From NCBI RefSeq assembly GCF_021134715.1, contig NC_060025.1, forward strand, positions 9,424,001 to 9,488,000: a stretch of 64,000 nucleotides of DNA. The letters are read 5' to 3'. This DNA comes from Daphnia pulex. Taxonomy: Eukaryota > Arthropoda > Branchiopoda > Diplostraca > Daphniidae. Under the pieces are notes generated by a model. That model saw only the letters and a program-made list of their open reading frames with translations. It was not told where the DNA came from and did no database searches. Positions 9,801-19,864 of the stretch are shown piece by piece. The translations under genes were made by a program, and so were the position numbers. Positions within the stretch are counted from its first letter, which is position 1. Each line of letters begins with the position of its first letter.

Positions 9801-12800
9801 CGCTGGATGCTAATAACGGGTGCGGCTCGTTCAGTGCCGATGTCAGGAGGTCCGGCTCCTGCTGAAGAAGAAATACTACGTCGCACGCTAGCTCGAGTAG
9901 CACCGGGAACCAGGCCTGACCTGTCCATACGGGGCAAACGAAAACTACGTCAGCTTTCTCTCTTCTAATTTTTTCCAAACATTGAAAAATTAGCGCAAAA
10001 GGGGGAAAAAGATACCCCGAAAGGCCCTTCCAGTTAACTGAAAAGGCATTTGTGTTCAACGCTTGCGGTTGCGGCCGCCACGAAAAGAAAGAGGGGAGCT
10101 GCGCGTTCCAATGGGACGCAAAAAGGTCAACTTTTGATGGCCAGATCTTTTGAACGCGAGAAAAAACGGATGGATTTAATTTCCAATCGCTTGCATCCGG
10201 TCCGGCGCGAGACTCTTCGTCAGCAATTACATTCAGCTTGCCGCTCAAATGAACCGCTTCGATTGCAATATTCCGGCTCTCACACCAAGCTGTCAGAGTG
10301 GTTGATAATTGCGTCAACGCTTTGGACCTGGTACCCCCGCCGTGATTAATATAAGCCACTGCCGTGACGTTGTCTAAATAAATTTTTATCGCTATACTTT
10401 CCGATACCGCCGCGAATGATTGAATCGCGTATAACGCGCCTAACATCTCTAGTTCATTAATGTGCCTCTTGGTATCTTCCAAAGTCCATGAGCCCCTCGT
10501 CCTCACATTATTACAATACGCTCCCCAGCCTGTTAGAGAAGCGTCGGAGAAAATCTCCAGATCTGGCACGCTAGGAAAGAACAACTTTTCCCTTTTTAAG
10601 CCTAGATTGTTGGACCACCATTCTAAGTCGTCCCTGGTTTCCGCCGATAGCACGCATTCCGACTTCAAATTAAATCCCACTTTTCTAGCTTGCTTAATAT
10701 AGAATGCCTGCATCCTCCTGAAATGAGACTGCGCAAAAGGTATCGTAGGTATGGCCCAAGTAAAGTTGCCCATTATCGACGCAATCTCTCGCAATGAAAT
10801 TCTGCTCCTGGCAAGGGCCGCATCGCATTTGGCCTTAACGGTTGCAGCCTTGTCCGACGGCAGCGAAAAGGAAAGTTTTACCGAATTAATAACCAAGCCC
10901 AGATACTCTATTACTTGCGACGGTTCTACAATTGACTTCTCCCAATTGATCAAGAAACCCAGATTTTGTAATAATTCAACCACTTTATTTACATCGGCTT
11001 TGGTGCTATCTTTTGATGTATTAACTATTAATATATCATCCAGATACACGATGAGACGCATGCCCTGCCTTCTCAGAAAAGCCGCCACTACTTTTAGAAT
11101 TTTCGTAAAATACCGCGGGGCCGGAGCTAAACCAAAAGCCAGACAAGTAAATTGAAAAATACGCCCCTTCCAGGTGAAACGCAAATATTTCTGGTGGGAG
11201 GGGTGCACAGGGACCGTAAGATAAGCATCTTTTAAATCCAACTTTGCTAGCCAGTCCCCTTCTCTCAAAATGAAGCGTGCGGAATCAAGATTTTCCATCT
11301 TAAAGTGTTCATACCGGATGAATACATTAAGTGGTTTAAGATTTACAATCGGGCGAAAACCGCCCGATTTTTTTGGAATAACAAATAGAGAACAGACAAA
11401 CCCATCCTCCCCGCTATTCGAAATTTCTACAATGGCTTTCTTCTCAAGTAAATCTTTTACTTCCTGGTCGCAAACGCTTGCCATCTCTTTCGACATTGTT
11501 ATCGGACGCGGAAGTTTAGTTTGATTCGGGGTTTCTACAAAATCTAGCTTAACCCCGTTTGACACGCTGTCTAGGACCCAACGATCGTCCGTAACAGTCT
11601 CCCACATTTTAGCAAAATGTAAAATACGCCCGCCCACATTTTCACACACAACAGTATTGCGTAAAATTTGAATGGGATCAGAAGGAGGGACGAAAACATA
11701 CCTTTCACCTCCTCGAGTCCAAGCAGTTGCACCCGGCGGTCGTCCTCTTCCGACCCCACCACTCTGCCTCCCTTCAACGGGAAATTGGGCCGCTGCTTCT
11801 CTCCTTGGGCGCAACACCCGTTGAGATGGGCCTGGGTTCACTGCTACCTTTCTTCCACCTGCCTTAGCCCTCGCTCGAGCCGCCGATGAGCTTGCCAGTG
11901 TGGCGTCTTGAGACGCCTCCTTGAGCATCGTCTCTAAGAATTTGTCCGTGAAAAGGAGCTCAGTTGCCTCCTTTCCCGGTGCGAAAGCGTCAGGGTTTGA
12001 CAATATGAAGTCATATGTCGGTTCCACCAATGTCACAACCGCTCGCCTTCTTCTTTGGGTGATGTGGTAGTACGCTCTACCCCACTGTTGTAAAACGGCC
12101 CGCACCGTATTCTTGGCTTGCGTCACCGTTTCTCCCTCTCCAAGAGCACACACTTTAGCGTATAAATCAAACAGAGGTGGGGCAACGTCCATTATTTTAA
12201 GCTGAGTCTGTATAAGCGCTTCCTCCGAAGCATTAACCCCTTTCAATCGATCTTTGTCTTTAGCATGCCTCAACATAAAGCCGTCGAGCTTAGGCGGTTT
12301 AATCGAGAAAGTCGGGTCCTCAAACTCGAGCTCAAATTTCTTTGAGATTGCTTTTGAATCGTCGGTTGACAGGCCAGTCGTTAGCCAAACCCTAATCTCG
12401 TCTGAAATCGCTGTTGGGATGAACGCCGTCACTTCCCCTGATTCACTGGCTGCTTTGGATGAGCCTGCCGTGGCTGCCGCGGCTGCCGCGCGCGTTGGTT
12501 TTAGAGCCTTCCCTTTCGACTTAGATCCGGCGGCAGGGGCTTGGGGAGTACGCTCCTTTGGTAGCCATGGACGGTCCACTAGCTTTGGACCCCCCTCGTC
12601 TAACTCTTCTTCCTCTTCGTCCTCTACTTCAAGATACTCGCCATCTTCTTCGTCTTCCTCCTGTCTGCTCTCCCGCTTCTCTCTTTCTTCCAAGTCTCTT
12701 AGCTTGCTAAAACGAACGTAGGCTTCTTCTTCGATCCTATCATCTAACGGAAACTCGGCGCCATTCCCCCGTTCCTTCGCACGCCCCCTTGGTCGATCCC

Positions 12801-15800
12801 CCACATCATTTTGATAAAACCGGTCTCCGTGAAAAAACTGATCACGCGGAGGAACGTCAAAAGCCGGTGGTGGAATCACGGGTGGAATATTAAACAATGG
12901 CGGTTGAGCGTCAAAGGAGGGAGCCCACTCTCGATAGTTTCGAAGAGGAGACCTTTCTCTATCTGGATAATCAAAGTGAACAAAACGGTCGCGTGGCTGA
13001 CCATTCCAATCACGAGAACGATTTGCCCAATCTCTAGCTTCTTGTTCAGTACGAAAACCTACGGCCCGTGGGTCCATTCTCTGGTGCCTATGCCAACCAT
13101 AAAAATCACTAGGGCCTGCCATTCTGAAATTCTGACTGCACTGTACGCGAGCTGAAATAAGTCTGAATGGCAAAGGGCGTGTGCAGGTAAGAGGAAAGGG
13201 CAGCACACCCCCCTCTTTTTGTTCTTTAAAAAGCTGAATAAATGTAGGTCTACACCCTTAGGGTCTAGGCGAAATGCATTTCGCAGTACAATTCATAACC
13301 TGGCAACACAGCAGGGGGTTTTTGATTCGATTCATTTTGGTCGTCAACGGAAAAGGGAAATATAAGAATTCGACGGAAAACCGTGCGCACCTCATGCAGT
13401 TGGAACCATTAGTCCTTTATGTAGTTGCTCTTTGGGGATTTTGTGATGTATAGATATTATGTTTTAGATCAGCTCCTAGTATATAGACTCATCCGCCCTT
13501 TATATCCGAGTATATATAATACTGGAGGGTATACAGTTACGTCTGGAAGTTGTTTTGTTCTGCTGCTGTATTTGTTTTTGTTTGGGCCAGAATCCTAGAC
13601 AGATTGGCCGGCAATATAGGAAACAAGGAAAAAACCAACTTGTAATAGTACTTGATGCGTACACAACTTCCAGACGCGATTGTATCCACACACAGGAAGG
13701 GGTTCGATGATTTTATCTCGTCTAATTCGTATAGCTGTTGCCCAGCAAATGCAAGCGGGAGGGATGAACCAAATAAGAAGAAAAAAAGGACAAGGTATAT
13801 TGACTTAAGATTTTTTTTTTAAAAGAAGAAGAATAAAAATAAAGGCTAGAGATGATATATATTTGTCTTGAGTTGGCTTACCTTTCGTCTTTCGTCAACC
13901 GAGAGAGAGATAGAGACAGGGGAAGATTATATAAGAGAGAAAATATAAGAGAGAGAGAGAAGCGCATGGCCATTTTAAATGTAATGTTGAATGAGATTTG
14001 TCTTATCGTATTAAAAAGGGGGGCGTCTATAGCAGCCAGATGAGGACAACTTGACAAAAAAATAAACGGAGAATCGATTCGTTTCGAGGATCAGAGAGCA
14101 ACCTACGCTAATCCAAATATAGCCAATCCGAAAAGAAAGATTATACCTAGCATCTACTACATCTATGATGTCATTAATTTAAAGAGGAATAGATCGGGAG
14201 CCTGTCGACTATTAAGACTTATTTTTAAAAAACCCAAAAAGGTATAAAGCCACCAGGGCAGATTATATGCCTTCGTCTAGTTTTAATATCGGAGAGAGAG
14301 TAGACGACAGACGTCGGCGGCAATTAATAGCCAACATTTCGCACATCATCATGATTGAATTATATAGACTCAAAGAGACAGAGGCGTCGGTTGGGGGCTG
14401 GAGCCGGCGGGATTAAATAGAAAATGTCAAAAAAAAAATGAATTTTGCGTCTGGCTGGCGCTTTTACCTGTCTGAATTTCGAGTTGAAGCAGCAGTAGAT
14501 GATTGGATTGTAGGCCGAATGCGACATGGCCAGCCAATGGCAAGCGAAAGCCACAAAGTTGATTTTACTCCACGTCCAAATGCCCGGGTACTGATCTCCA
14601 ATGATCTGTATAAGCCATCGATCCAGCCCAAATCAATAATATTATTATTCGTTTCCTTTTATTAGACGTCTAGATTTGTTTGAGGTGCATATTCAAGTAA
14701 ATGTATATACAAGAAAAACGTACCTGCAAAAGGTTGAAAGGAAGCCAGCAAAAGGCGAAGAAGAAGACGACGATAATCATCATTTTGATCATCTGTAGAA
14801 GCCCAAAAACATTTAATTTAACCGGGTCATCTTTTATAATATTGGCAGGATAAGGATAAGGGCTACCAAAATGGAACCGAATTGATTTCAATTTCCATAT
14901 CAGCGTAAGTCAAATAGAATCAGCCGAAATGGACAGAATAATGACGAGCCGCTACTGCCCAATATCCCTATAGCCCTGGAGGAAATAGGGTATAAGAGAC
15001 GGAATCTTGTCAAGTGTCACGATCAATATAGATCGCAGTTGGATAGATATCGAAGCTGCTGGGAGACTTGATTATTATCCCGAGATGTATTGATTAGTTT
15101 TGGGAGATTCTCTTTTGTTGTTTCTTCTTCTTTTTTGGGCTGTCTGGCAGTAGCCATGCGTCGTTGCTCCCATAATGCAGCACCAGTTGATATCAGCACA
15201 AGAGGCTGCTGCTGCTGCCGCTCACTTGCGTGTCCTATTAGTAATATTATTAGCGTCTCTCTACTCTTGTCTTTTTTCTTTCTTTCAAAGGGGGTCGACG
15301 TAGTTGTTCTTTCCACCCTTTTATTTCTCGGTATCTAAGCTTTTTGTTGTAGCCATTACCGGGAACACAAAAGAGAGTCTTGTAATAAAATTTGCCAGCA
15401 GCAGCGCTTCCAGAAAAAAGACAAAAAAAGTCCATCATCAGTCGGCAATAACAACTTATCTTCGTTCGCATCTTATTAGAGATGATGGCAACTAATAACC
15501 ATTGCGACATGTATCAGGAGACTGTTGTGCCTATCGACAAACACTCGGCCTTCTTCTCTGTGTTTCGTATTCACATATTCGATATGTATCCTTTGTTTTG
15601 ATGGCCCCCCAACGGACCAATTTGCGTCCTGTTATTCCTGTCAATGTTATTGCCCTTGCCCCCTCGATAATAGCTTTTAGTGAGTGCCTAAGAATTTCTC
15701 CAGTTGCTTTTTCTCGGAATTTTTCACCAGCGCTTGTGAGGGGGGATAGGAGGAGATGATGACCGATGGAGACCAAATTAGCGTCTTCTGGCTCAGCTGC

Positions 15801-18800
15801 TGGACCTTTTTCCCCCACCCCTGGGCTACTTGGAATCGACACACACGCACATCATATATACACGTGTACACATATCCGAGCTGTCTAGTGAACACGCAGA
15901 CACACGCACGAATCTACTGTACGTTCCTAATAGCAACTATATGACGGGGGTCGGCAGTCTCACAGCAGCAGCAACGCAGTCAATGAACAAACAAACAACT
16001 GAAACTGTTGTTGTTAGCTGGCCTTGGTGCTGTCTATAATCAACTCCAGTTGTTGATCCGGAAGCATTGCTAGCACGCGCCCGTGTGTGTCTGTGTATAT
16101 ATACTTAATCTTTACTTGTTTGGATGAACTCTCTCTGAGAGGTGCTGTCCGGTGCACGTCGAGAGATTTGGCTGGGCCCGACAGGACTGGCACTTTCAAT
16201 CCGCCCACCCGCTGATAGCGCTACGTGCCAGAGTGTATAAACGAACGGAATACACAAACACACACATAAGACCTGGCAGTTCAAACGTGGATTCTATTAT
16301 TCCAACTGCCCGGAATAATCTCATCGCCATTTCTACTCTATATGCAAAATTGCAAAGAAAAGACGATCGAAAAAGAGTCATACCTTGCGTTTGGAGCGTG
16401 CCAATCGGAGATCGCGGTGCTGATGAGCTTCTCCTGGCGTCTTCTTGCCCCAGATTTCCAGTCCGATTCGGCCGTAAGTGAAGACAAGGACGGCCAGTGG
16501 GAAGCAGTACTGCAAAAGTAACAAGACGGTCGTGTATTGCGTCTGCTGGATGGGGTCGGCCCACACTTCAGTGCAAATGTAACGGTCGGAGCAAATGTGC
16601 CAATTGCTATTCTCCGGGATGATGAGCTTCGACATGAGGAGCAACGGCATGGCCGTCGCAAAGGCCGCCAGCCAAACGGCCACGATGATCCACTATAAAA
16701 TGAAAAATACCAAACAATTGTAAAATTAGAAACTCAACTTAAGGCGTTCTTCATTGTCATAAACATTGGAGGGAGCGGCGGATACCAAGAAAGAAGAAGC
16801 TGCTGCTCGTTTCGTTTGTTGATTGCACGAGGAGTTGGCTGGCTGTTGCAGCAATGTTGCACGTTTAAAAGCAACACAAGAACGAACTAGCGTGGATGGG
16901 AAAGCCGAAAGAAATAAAGAGAGAAAAAGACGAGCTCTGTTTTCATCACTTTCGTCTCTGGCCGCTTTCAAATATTTACCGGAATTTTATCAACGGAAGA
17001 AATGACGCGAGTATTTACACGTTTCATATGAAAAAGACGATACTTCCTGTCTGATGTCGGACCAGCTATTTTCTCATTTCAAGACGATGTAAACCCAAAC
17101 TTACGTATACACATCCAAGTGGCAACTTTTTGGTCCTAGTACAACTTTGGTTGAAATTTAAAATTCTTCATCTTTTCAGCATTTTCTCACATCAAATATT
17201 GTAATACGCTTCCCTTGCAGAGTGGAGGCATCGGATTTGGCTGGCTTTGCGGAGGCTTTGTTACGCAATTTGAGCCATATGACGCAAGTCTCACATTACA
17301 GGTGCACTAATTTGTGCACTGCCTTGATGCTGGACAAAGTTGCCAGCTTGCGTTAGCTCCTTATTAACTCGATAAACTTCCATTTCCATTGAAATGATGG
17401 ATAGAATTCAAGAGCCGGGGGGGCGTACCATCACGTGCATCGTATAATATTATCCTGCTCGAAAATGAGTCAATAGAATTTCCAATGCCTGGCTGATGAT
17501 GCTGACACGGTTCGAATTACATCAGCCTAGAATTAGTAACACGAGCCATTGGATAGTCATGAAGACGGAAGACTTGCTGGAAATGGCGTATAGTACCAAG
17601 CTCGATGAATTCACCTGTCAATTAGCGTCGAGCACATGCTAGCCTTGCAATAAAGTTTTAAAAAACTAAAATAAAATAAATTCAATAATCTGATTTTTCT
17701 AGAGTCTAACACGATGAAACAAAAATTGAGTTTTTGGTATTAAACAAGATCATAAACGAAATGATGTTACAGTTTTATCTTGTTGTCAAACTGAATTAAA
17801 AAACTCGCTAAACAAATTCCTAGAACTCGCTGCATAAAAAAAAAAAGACTTTGATTTAGTTCCGAGTGTTTCTTTGGCTTCACCAAAGAGAACCACCAAG
17901 TGACTTGTTCACATGGATGATGTTGGCCAAGAAGACTCTGTGAAGCCTGAAATGATCATCATTTTCTTCTAATTCGTCCCTGGCCTCTGTCAACAAAGAA
18001 AGTGTGCTATATGTCTGTGTCTGCCAGCTTTTTACATTAAAACTAACATTTATTCTCACTCTGGTTTGCAAAATGCAGACAAAGATACTTGCCAAAATGG
18101 TAGAATTTCCATTGTGAGGTGCACAAACTATTTACTTGTAAGTTGAATCTATGATTTTTACTATTTTTTCGTACTCTTAAAAATTTCAAAAGAAAAAGAA
18201 ATTTCACGTGACGTTTGCAAAATTGTAGTCTGCAATATCTGGGATTGTTTTTTCGAATTTGCATTTGCCAGATTGCCAAAATGAGTCGAAAATTAAATTG
18301 AAAGTTTTTTTTTAAATTATCGAGTTCTATTCACTGATTTTGTCTTAAAAAAACATAATTAAATAAAAAAAAAATTGATAATATGATAAAACTAGATATT
18401 GACAAAAGTAAATTTGCAACGCTAGCACATGCAAATTAATTTAAATAAATCGCTGGGGGGGAACAGCATTGGAGCCGTTGGCGCTTGCGGCTAAGAAATA
18501 ACAGAAATTTTAAAATCAGCCGATGGTTGATTGATATTATCGATTGAATTCAAATATATTCTATGTATTTAAAACATTTATATAATTTTGAGCAAGCGTC
18601 AATGGTCAATCGATGGAAATAGTCGTGCAGTTTGTTGTGGCTTATAATTTAACGGATACAAACACACACGCAGTTTACGGAGAAAAATAATCCGGGAGTA
18701 TGTAAATAACTGACAAATGACGTGACTTGTATACTCTGGCCTGTCCCGGGGGTGATTGTTAATGGTGACGAGCCATAAAAAAGATAAGATGTCACACAGC

Positions 18801-19864
18801 AGCGCACAAACTATATCGTAAATAATAAGGAGAACAAAACCAAACATGTGTAACAACACACACATTTCTCAACCTTGTTATCCTCGGATGAGACACGCGT
18901 GCCCCCGTGCCTTTCGTCATCTCTCTGGCCCAGTGTTATATGACGATTAGAGAATTGAGTCCGAACGTGAATCATGTTTTATTTTTTGAACAACACGGAT
19001 GTATGGCCTGCAGCCATTTTGATATCTGCTGATGTTGATTTAATAATATAAAAGATAAGAAATCCCGCATTGCTGGGCCATAATTCAAGTGTGTGAACAC
19101 GTACGTGCTCAATAGTAATGCACGTCTAAATAATTCCAACTGCTTACATGTTCACGCGATAAATATAAAACGTTTATGTTGGCAAATACCTTGGCCTGTT
19201 TACGTGTCATGCGTGGGCGGAGCGGGTAGACGATGGCCAGGTAGCGGTCGCTGCTGATGGCCACCATCGTGTAGGCAGAGACGAAGACGGACACGGCCTG
19301 GGAGAAGCTGACGATCCGGCACATGGTGGCCCCGAACGGCCAATAAAGTAAAACATAAGTGGGCAAGAAAGTGAATGGGATGCAGAAAAAGGCCATCAAA
19401 ATGTCGCCGGCCGCCATGTTGACGATGAAGAAATTGGTGACGGTCCACTTGCGGATGCTGGTGAAAACGACGGCGCAGACGACCATGTTGCCCACCAGGG
19501 CCAGCACGAACACGACACTGTACAAACTGTAGATGATGACCTGGAAAAAGGCTGACGGCGTGAATGCGTTGACGCTAAAGTCTTCCGTCTCGTTCCAGGG
19601 CGGGCACAGCCAGGAGCAATTCACGTTGTCGCCACCGTCCGTCAATGAGCTGCCGCTGCAGTAAGTGCTGCTATTCATCCAGCCGGAATAACTGCCATTG
19701 TCGTAATATTGAGAACTGGTATTATTGACTGACGGCATCACATCTGTCAGGAAATTCACATCACTTGCGTTATTTCCGCTGCTGATGCTAATGCTAGGAG
19801 CGGCACTTTGAACATCACCAATAGTCAAATCGACCGTGACGGCCCAATCGTCGTAAACGGCCAT
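6860..19864 (-). CDS. RYa-R: RYamide/luqin-type neuropeptide GPCR, 5 coding exons, 628 aa
   Basis: Class-A receptor at the plasma membrane, probably for an RYamide-like peptide. Exons: 19864-19190, 16692-16384, 14792-14724, 14605-14468, 7555-6860; all junctions are GT-AG and phase 0. Start chosen at 19864 because of its strong context (AAGGCCATGG) and the lack of an in-frame ATG upstream. Residues 1-105 form a Ser/Asn-rich ectodomain with about seven N-glycosylation sequons. TM1 is ~107-130 (GN 125-126), TM2 has D154, C182 can pair in the ECL2 disulfide, DRY is 206-208, TM6 carries CWLP (343-346), and TM7 NPIIY is 384-388. The TM3 stretch VSVFVSAYTMVAIS resembles RYamide receptors. The 231-residue tail starts with helix 8 and Cys-rich RCGCRC, is rich in Gln and Ser, and ends ESHI, a class I PDZ ligand form. 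The last intron carries a DIRS element. Another NPY-like receptor subtype is possible. Confidence 0.8.
7556..8074. other. Receptor last intron, 3' portion
   Basis: Intronic sequence between the final receptor exon (acceptor CCCAG, 7560-7556) and the DIRS element. I see no gene, repeat or RNA. Confidence 0.6.
8075..8256. repeat. DIRS 3' inverted terminal repeat
   Basis: 182 bp. The inner part (about 8159-8256) is the reverse complement of 13158-13255 in the 5' terminal repeat. The outer part (8075-8160) is the reverse complement of 8677-8762 in the ICR. The two parts meet at the palindrome ACCCTAAGGGT. Confidence 0.9.
8257..8676. other. Unique spacer inside the DIRS element between 3' ITR and ICR
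   Basis: About 420 bp with no counterpart elsewhere in the element. A 68-codon frame on the minus strand (8512-8306) encodes a hydrophobic stretch that could span a membrane once. I do not recognise it and do not claim it as a gene. Confidence 0.5.
8677..8802. repeat. DIRS internal complementary region (ICR)
   Basis: 126 bp that begin and end with ACCCTTAGGGT/ACCCTAAGGGT. 8677-8762 is complementary to the outer part of the 3' terminal repeat. 8763-8802, including the palindrome GCGAAATGCATTTCGC, is complementary to the outer 5' end (about 13252-13291). In known DIRS elements such a region templates the joining of the two ends during circular DNA synthesis. Confidence 0.9.
8828..9928 (-). CDS. 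DIRS-like tyrosine recombinase
   Basis: 366 residues from the ATG at 9928. It would catalyse integration of a circular DNA copy, the role that integrase plays in LTR elements. An N-terminal SAM-like/core-binding region (around TYDSAWRNWTHWC) is followed by the catalytic domain. The usual residues are visible: Arg in TLMRASEIA, the H-x-x-R box in GAHSTRGAA, and the nucleophile Tyr in FNRFYNRA near the C-terminus. It overlaps the upstream polymerase frame by about 313 bp in another phase, as is common in DIRS elements, so its real translation start may differ (re-initiation or frameshift). No stops or gaps. Confidence 0.9.
   Translation of the reverse strand: MDRSGLVPGATRASVRRSISSSAGAGPPDIGTERAAPVISIQRTSLGRLETVRRQLRDRGFSSNVVDLLVAGNRPTTLATYDSAWRNWTHWCVRRDTDPLSADLTEVLQFLTDLLASGKSYSAINIHRSMLSRTLGSIEGVQIGAHPLVVRLMKGCYHKNPPKPKYNDMWDPSQVVEFINSLGENRHLTLSVLASKLVTMIALATLMRASEIAAIGYRSVVFSERGVVFSLDRLRKAQRNGPLQSFSILNDPDPILCPVLALKEFVERTNQFRRETDEGKLFVALIAPHRPVSASTVSRWIKSFLQKAGINTRCFGAHSTRGAAASKAVSDGVPVEAILRAGSWSKETTFNRFYNRASTQTMFVQN
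9616..13122 (-). CDS. DIRS-like Gag / reverse transcriptase / RNase H polyprotein
   Basis: 1168 residues from the ATG at 13122. The open frame extends 84 bases further upstream but without an ATG. The first ~400 residues are Gag-like: Arg/Pro/Asp-rich, then an acidic stretch (EEDEEDGEYLEVEDEEEEE) and an Ala-rich linker. The RT domain lies in the middle, with KLDLKDAYLTVPV (first catalytic Asp) and VYLDDILIV (the YxDD box). RNase H follows with its acidic residues in FSDASLTGW, INELEMLG, YLDNVTA and ADEESR. The C-terminal part (VDLFASHWNAQLPSFFSW and onward) is the conserved DIRS region after RNase H that some authors describe as methyltransferase-like; I see no clear AdoMet motif. Intact frame. 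Confidence 0.92.
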   Translation of the reverse strand: MAGPSDFYGWHRHQRMDPRAVGFRTEQEARDWANRSRDWNGQPRDRFVHFDYPDRERSPLRNYREWAPSFDAQPPLFNIPPVIPPPAFDVPPRDQFFHGDRFYQNDVGDRPRGRAKERGNGAEFPLDDRIEEEAYVRFSKLRDLEEREKRESRQEEDEEDGEYLEVEDEEEEELDEGGPKLVDRPWLPKERTPQAPAAGSKSKGKALKPTRAAAAAATAGSSKAASESGEVTAFIPTAISDEIRVWLTTGLSTDDSKAISKKFELEFEDPTFSIKPPKLDGFMLRHAKDKDRLKGVNASEEALIQTQLKIMDVAPPLFDLYAKVCALGEGETVTQAKNTVRAVLQQWGRAYYHITQRRRRAVVTLVEPTYDFILSNPDAFAPGKEATELLFTDKFLETMLKEASQDATLASSSAARARAKAGGRKVAVNPGPSQRVLRPRREAAAQFPVEGRQSGGVGRGRPPGATAWTRGGERYVFVPPSDPIQILRNTVVCENVGGRILHFAKMWETVTDDRWVLDSVSNGVKLDFVETPNQTKLPRPITMSKEMASVCDQEVKDLLEKKAIVEISNSGEDGFVCSLFVIPKKSGGFRPIVNLKPLNVFIRYEHFKMENLDSARFILREGDWLAKLDLKDAYLTVPVHPSHQKYLRFTWKGRIFQFTCLAFGLAPAPRYFTKILKVVAAFLRRQGMRLIVYLDDILIVNTSKDSTKADVNKVVELLQNLGFLINWEKSIVEPSQVIEYLGLVINSVKLSFSLPSDKAATVKAKCDAALARSRISLREIASIMGNFTWAIPTIPFAQSHFRRMQAFYIKQARKVGFNLKSECVLSAETRDDLEWWSNNLGLKREKLFFPSVPDLEIFSDASLTGWGAYCNNVRTRGSWTLEDTKRHINELEMLGALYAIQSFAAVSESIAIKIYLDNVTAVAYINHGGGTRSKALTQLSTTLTAWCESRNIAIEAVHLSGKLNVIADEESRAGPDASDWKLNPSVFSRVQKIWPSKVDLFASHWNAQLPSFFSWRPQPQALNTNAFSVNWKGLSGYLFPPFALIFQCLEKIRREKADVVFVCPVWTGQAWFPVLLELACDVVFLLQQEPDLLTSALNEPHPLLASSALHLAVWRLSGDSCVTEAFRRTWSTFLWPEIDRPPSQLTIPHGGTGHIGVCEGIRIPCRRI
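13158..13291. repeat. DIRS 5' inverted terminal repeat
   Basis: 134 bp at the 5' end of the minus-strand element. 13158-13255 is the reverse complement of the inner 3' terminal repeat, and about 13252-13291 is complementary to the ICR. It contains the GCGAAATGCATTTCGC palindrome. The leader ends 36 bp before the polymerase ATG. Confidence 0.9.
13294..14467. other. Receptor last intron, 5' portion
   Basis: Intron sequence between the DIRS element and the TM7 exon (donor GTAAAAG at 14467-14461). It holds a GA-rich simple repeat around 13899-13965 (GAGAGAGATAGAGA-like). No gene seen. Confidence 0.6.
14793..19189. other. Receptor introns 1 and 2
   Basis: Two introns (19189-16693 and 16383-14793) separate the TM1-3, TM4-5 and TM6 exons. 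The first contains the second copy of the dispersed repeat at 18009-18424. Otherwise I see nothing coding. CT- and CA-rich patches occur around 15840-15910. Confidence 0.6.
18009..18424. repeat. Dispersed AT-rich repeat, copy 2
   Basis: Partner of 4377-4836, in the same orientation, inside receptor intron 1. Long segments match, for example TTTCACGTGACGTTTGCAAA versus TTTCACGTGACGTTGGCAAA, with small gaps elsewhere. Because this copy has no LTR element at its left edge, it helps to place the BEL insertion boundary. Confidence 0.75.

Larger units (their letters stand above)
8075..13291 (-). mobile_element. Complete DIRS-like tyrosine-recombinase retrotransposon
   Basis: A 5.2-kb element inside the last intron of the receptor, in the same orientation as the gene. 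In element order it has a 5' inverted terminal repeat, a Gag/RT/RNase H frame, an overlapping tyrosine recombinase frame, an internal complementary region (ICR), about 420 bp of unique sequence, and a 3' inverted terminal repeat. The ICR joins the complements of both outer ends, the arrangement known for DIRS1/PAT-type elements thought to integrate from a circle. A TT dinucleotide borders each end (8073-8074 and 13292-13293), and a single TT lies at the ICR junction. No target duplication is expected or seen. Both reading frames are uninterrupted, so it may be active or recently active. Confidence 0.93.
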
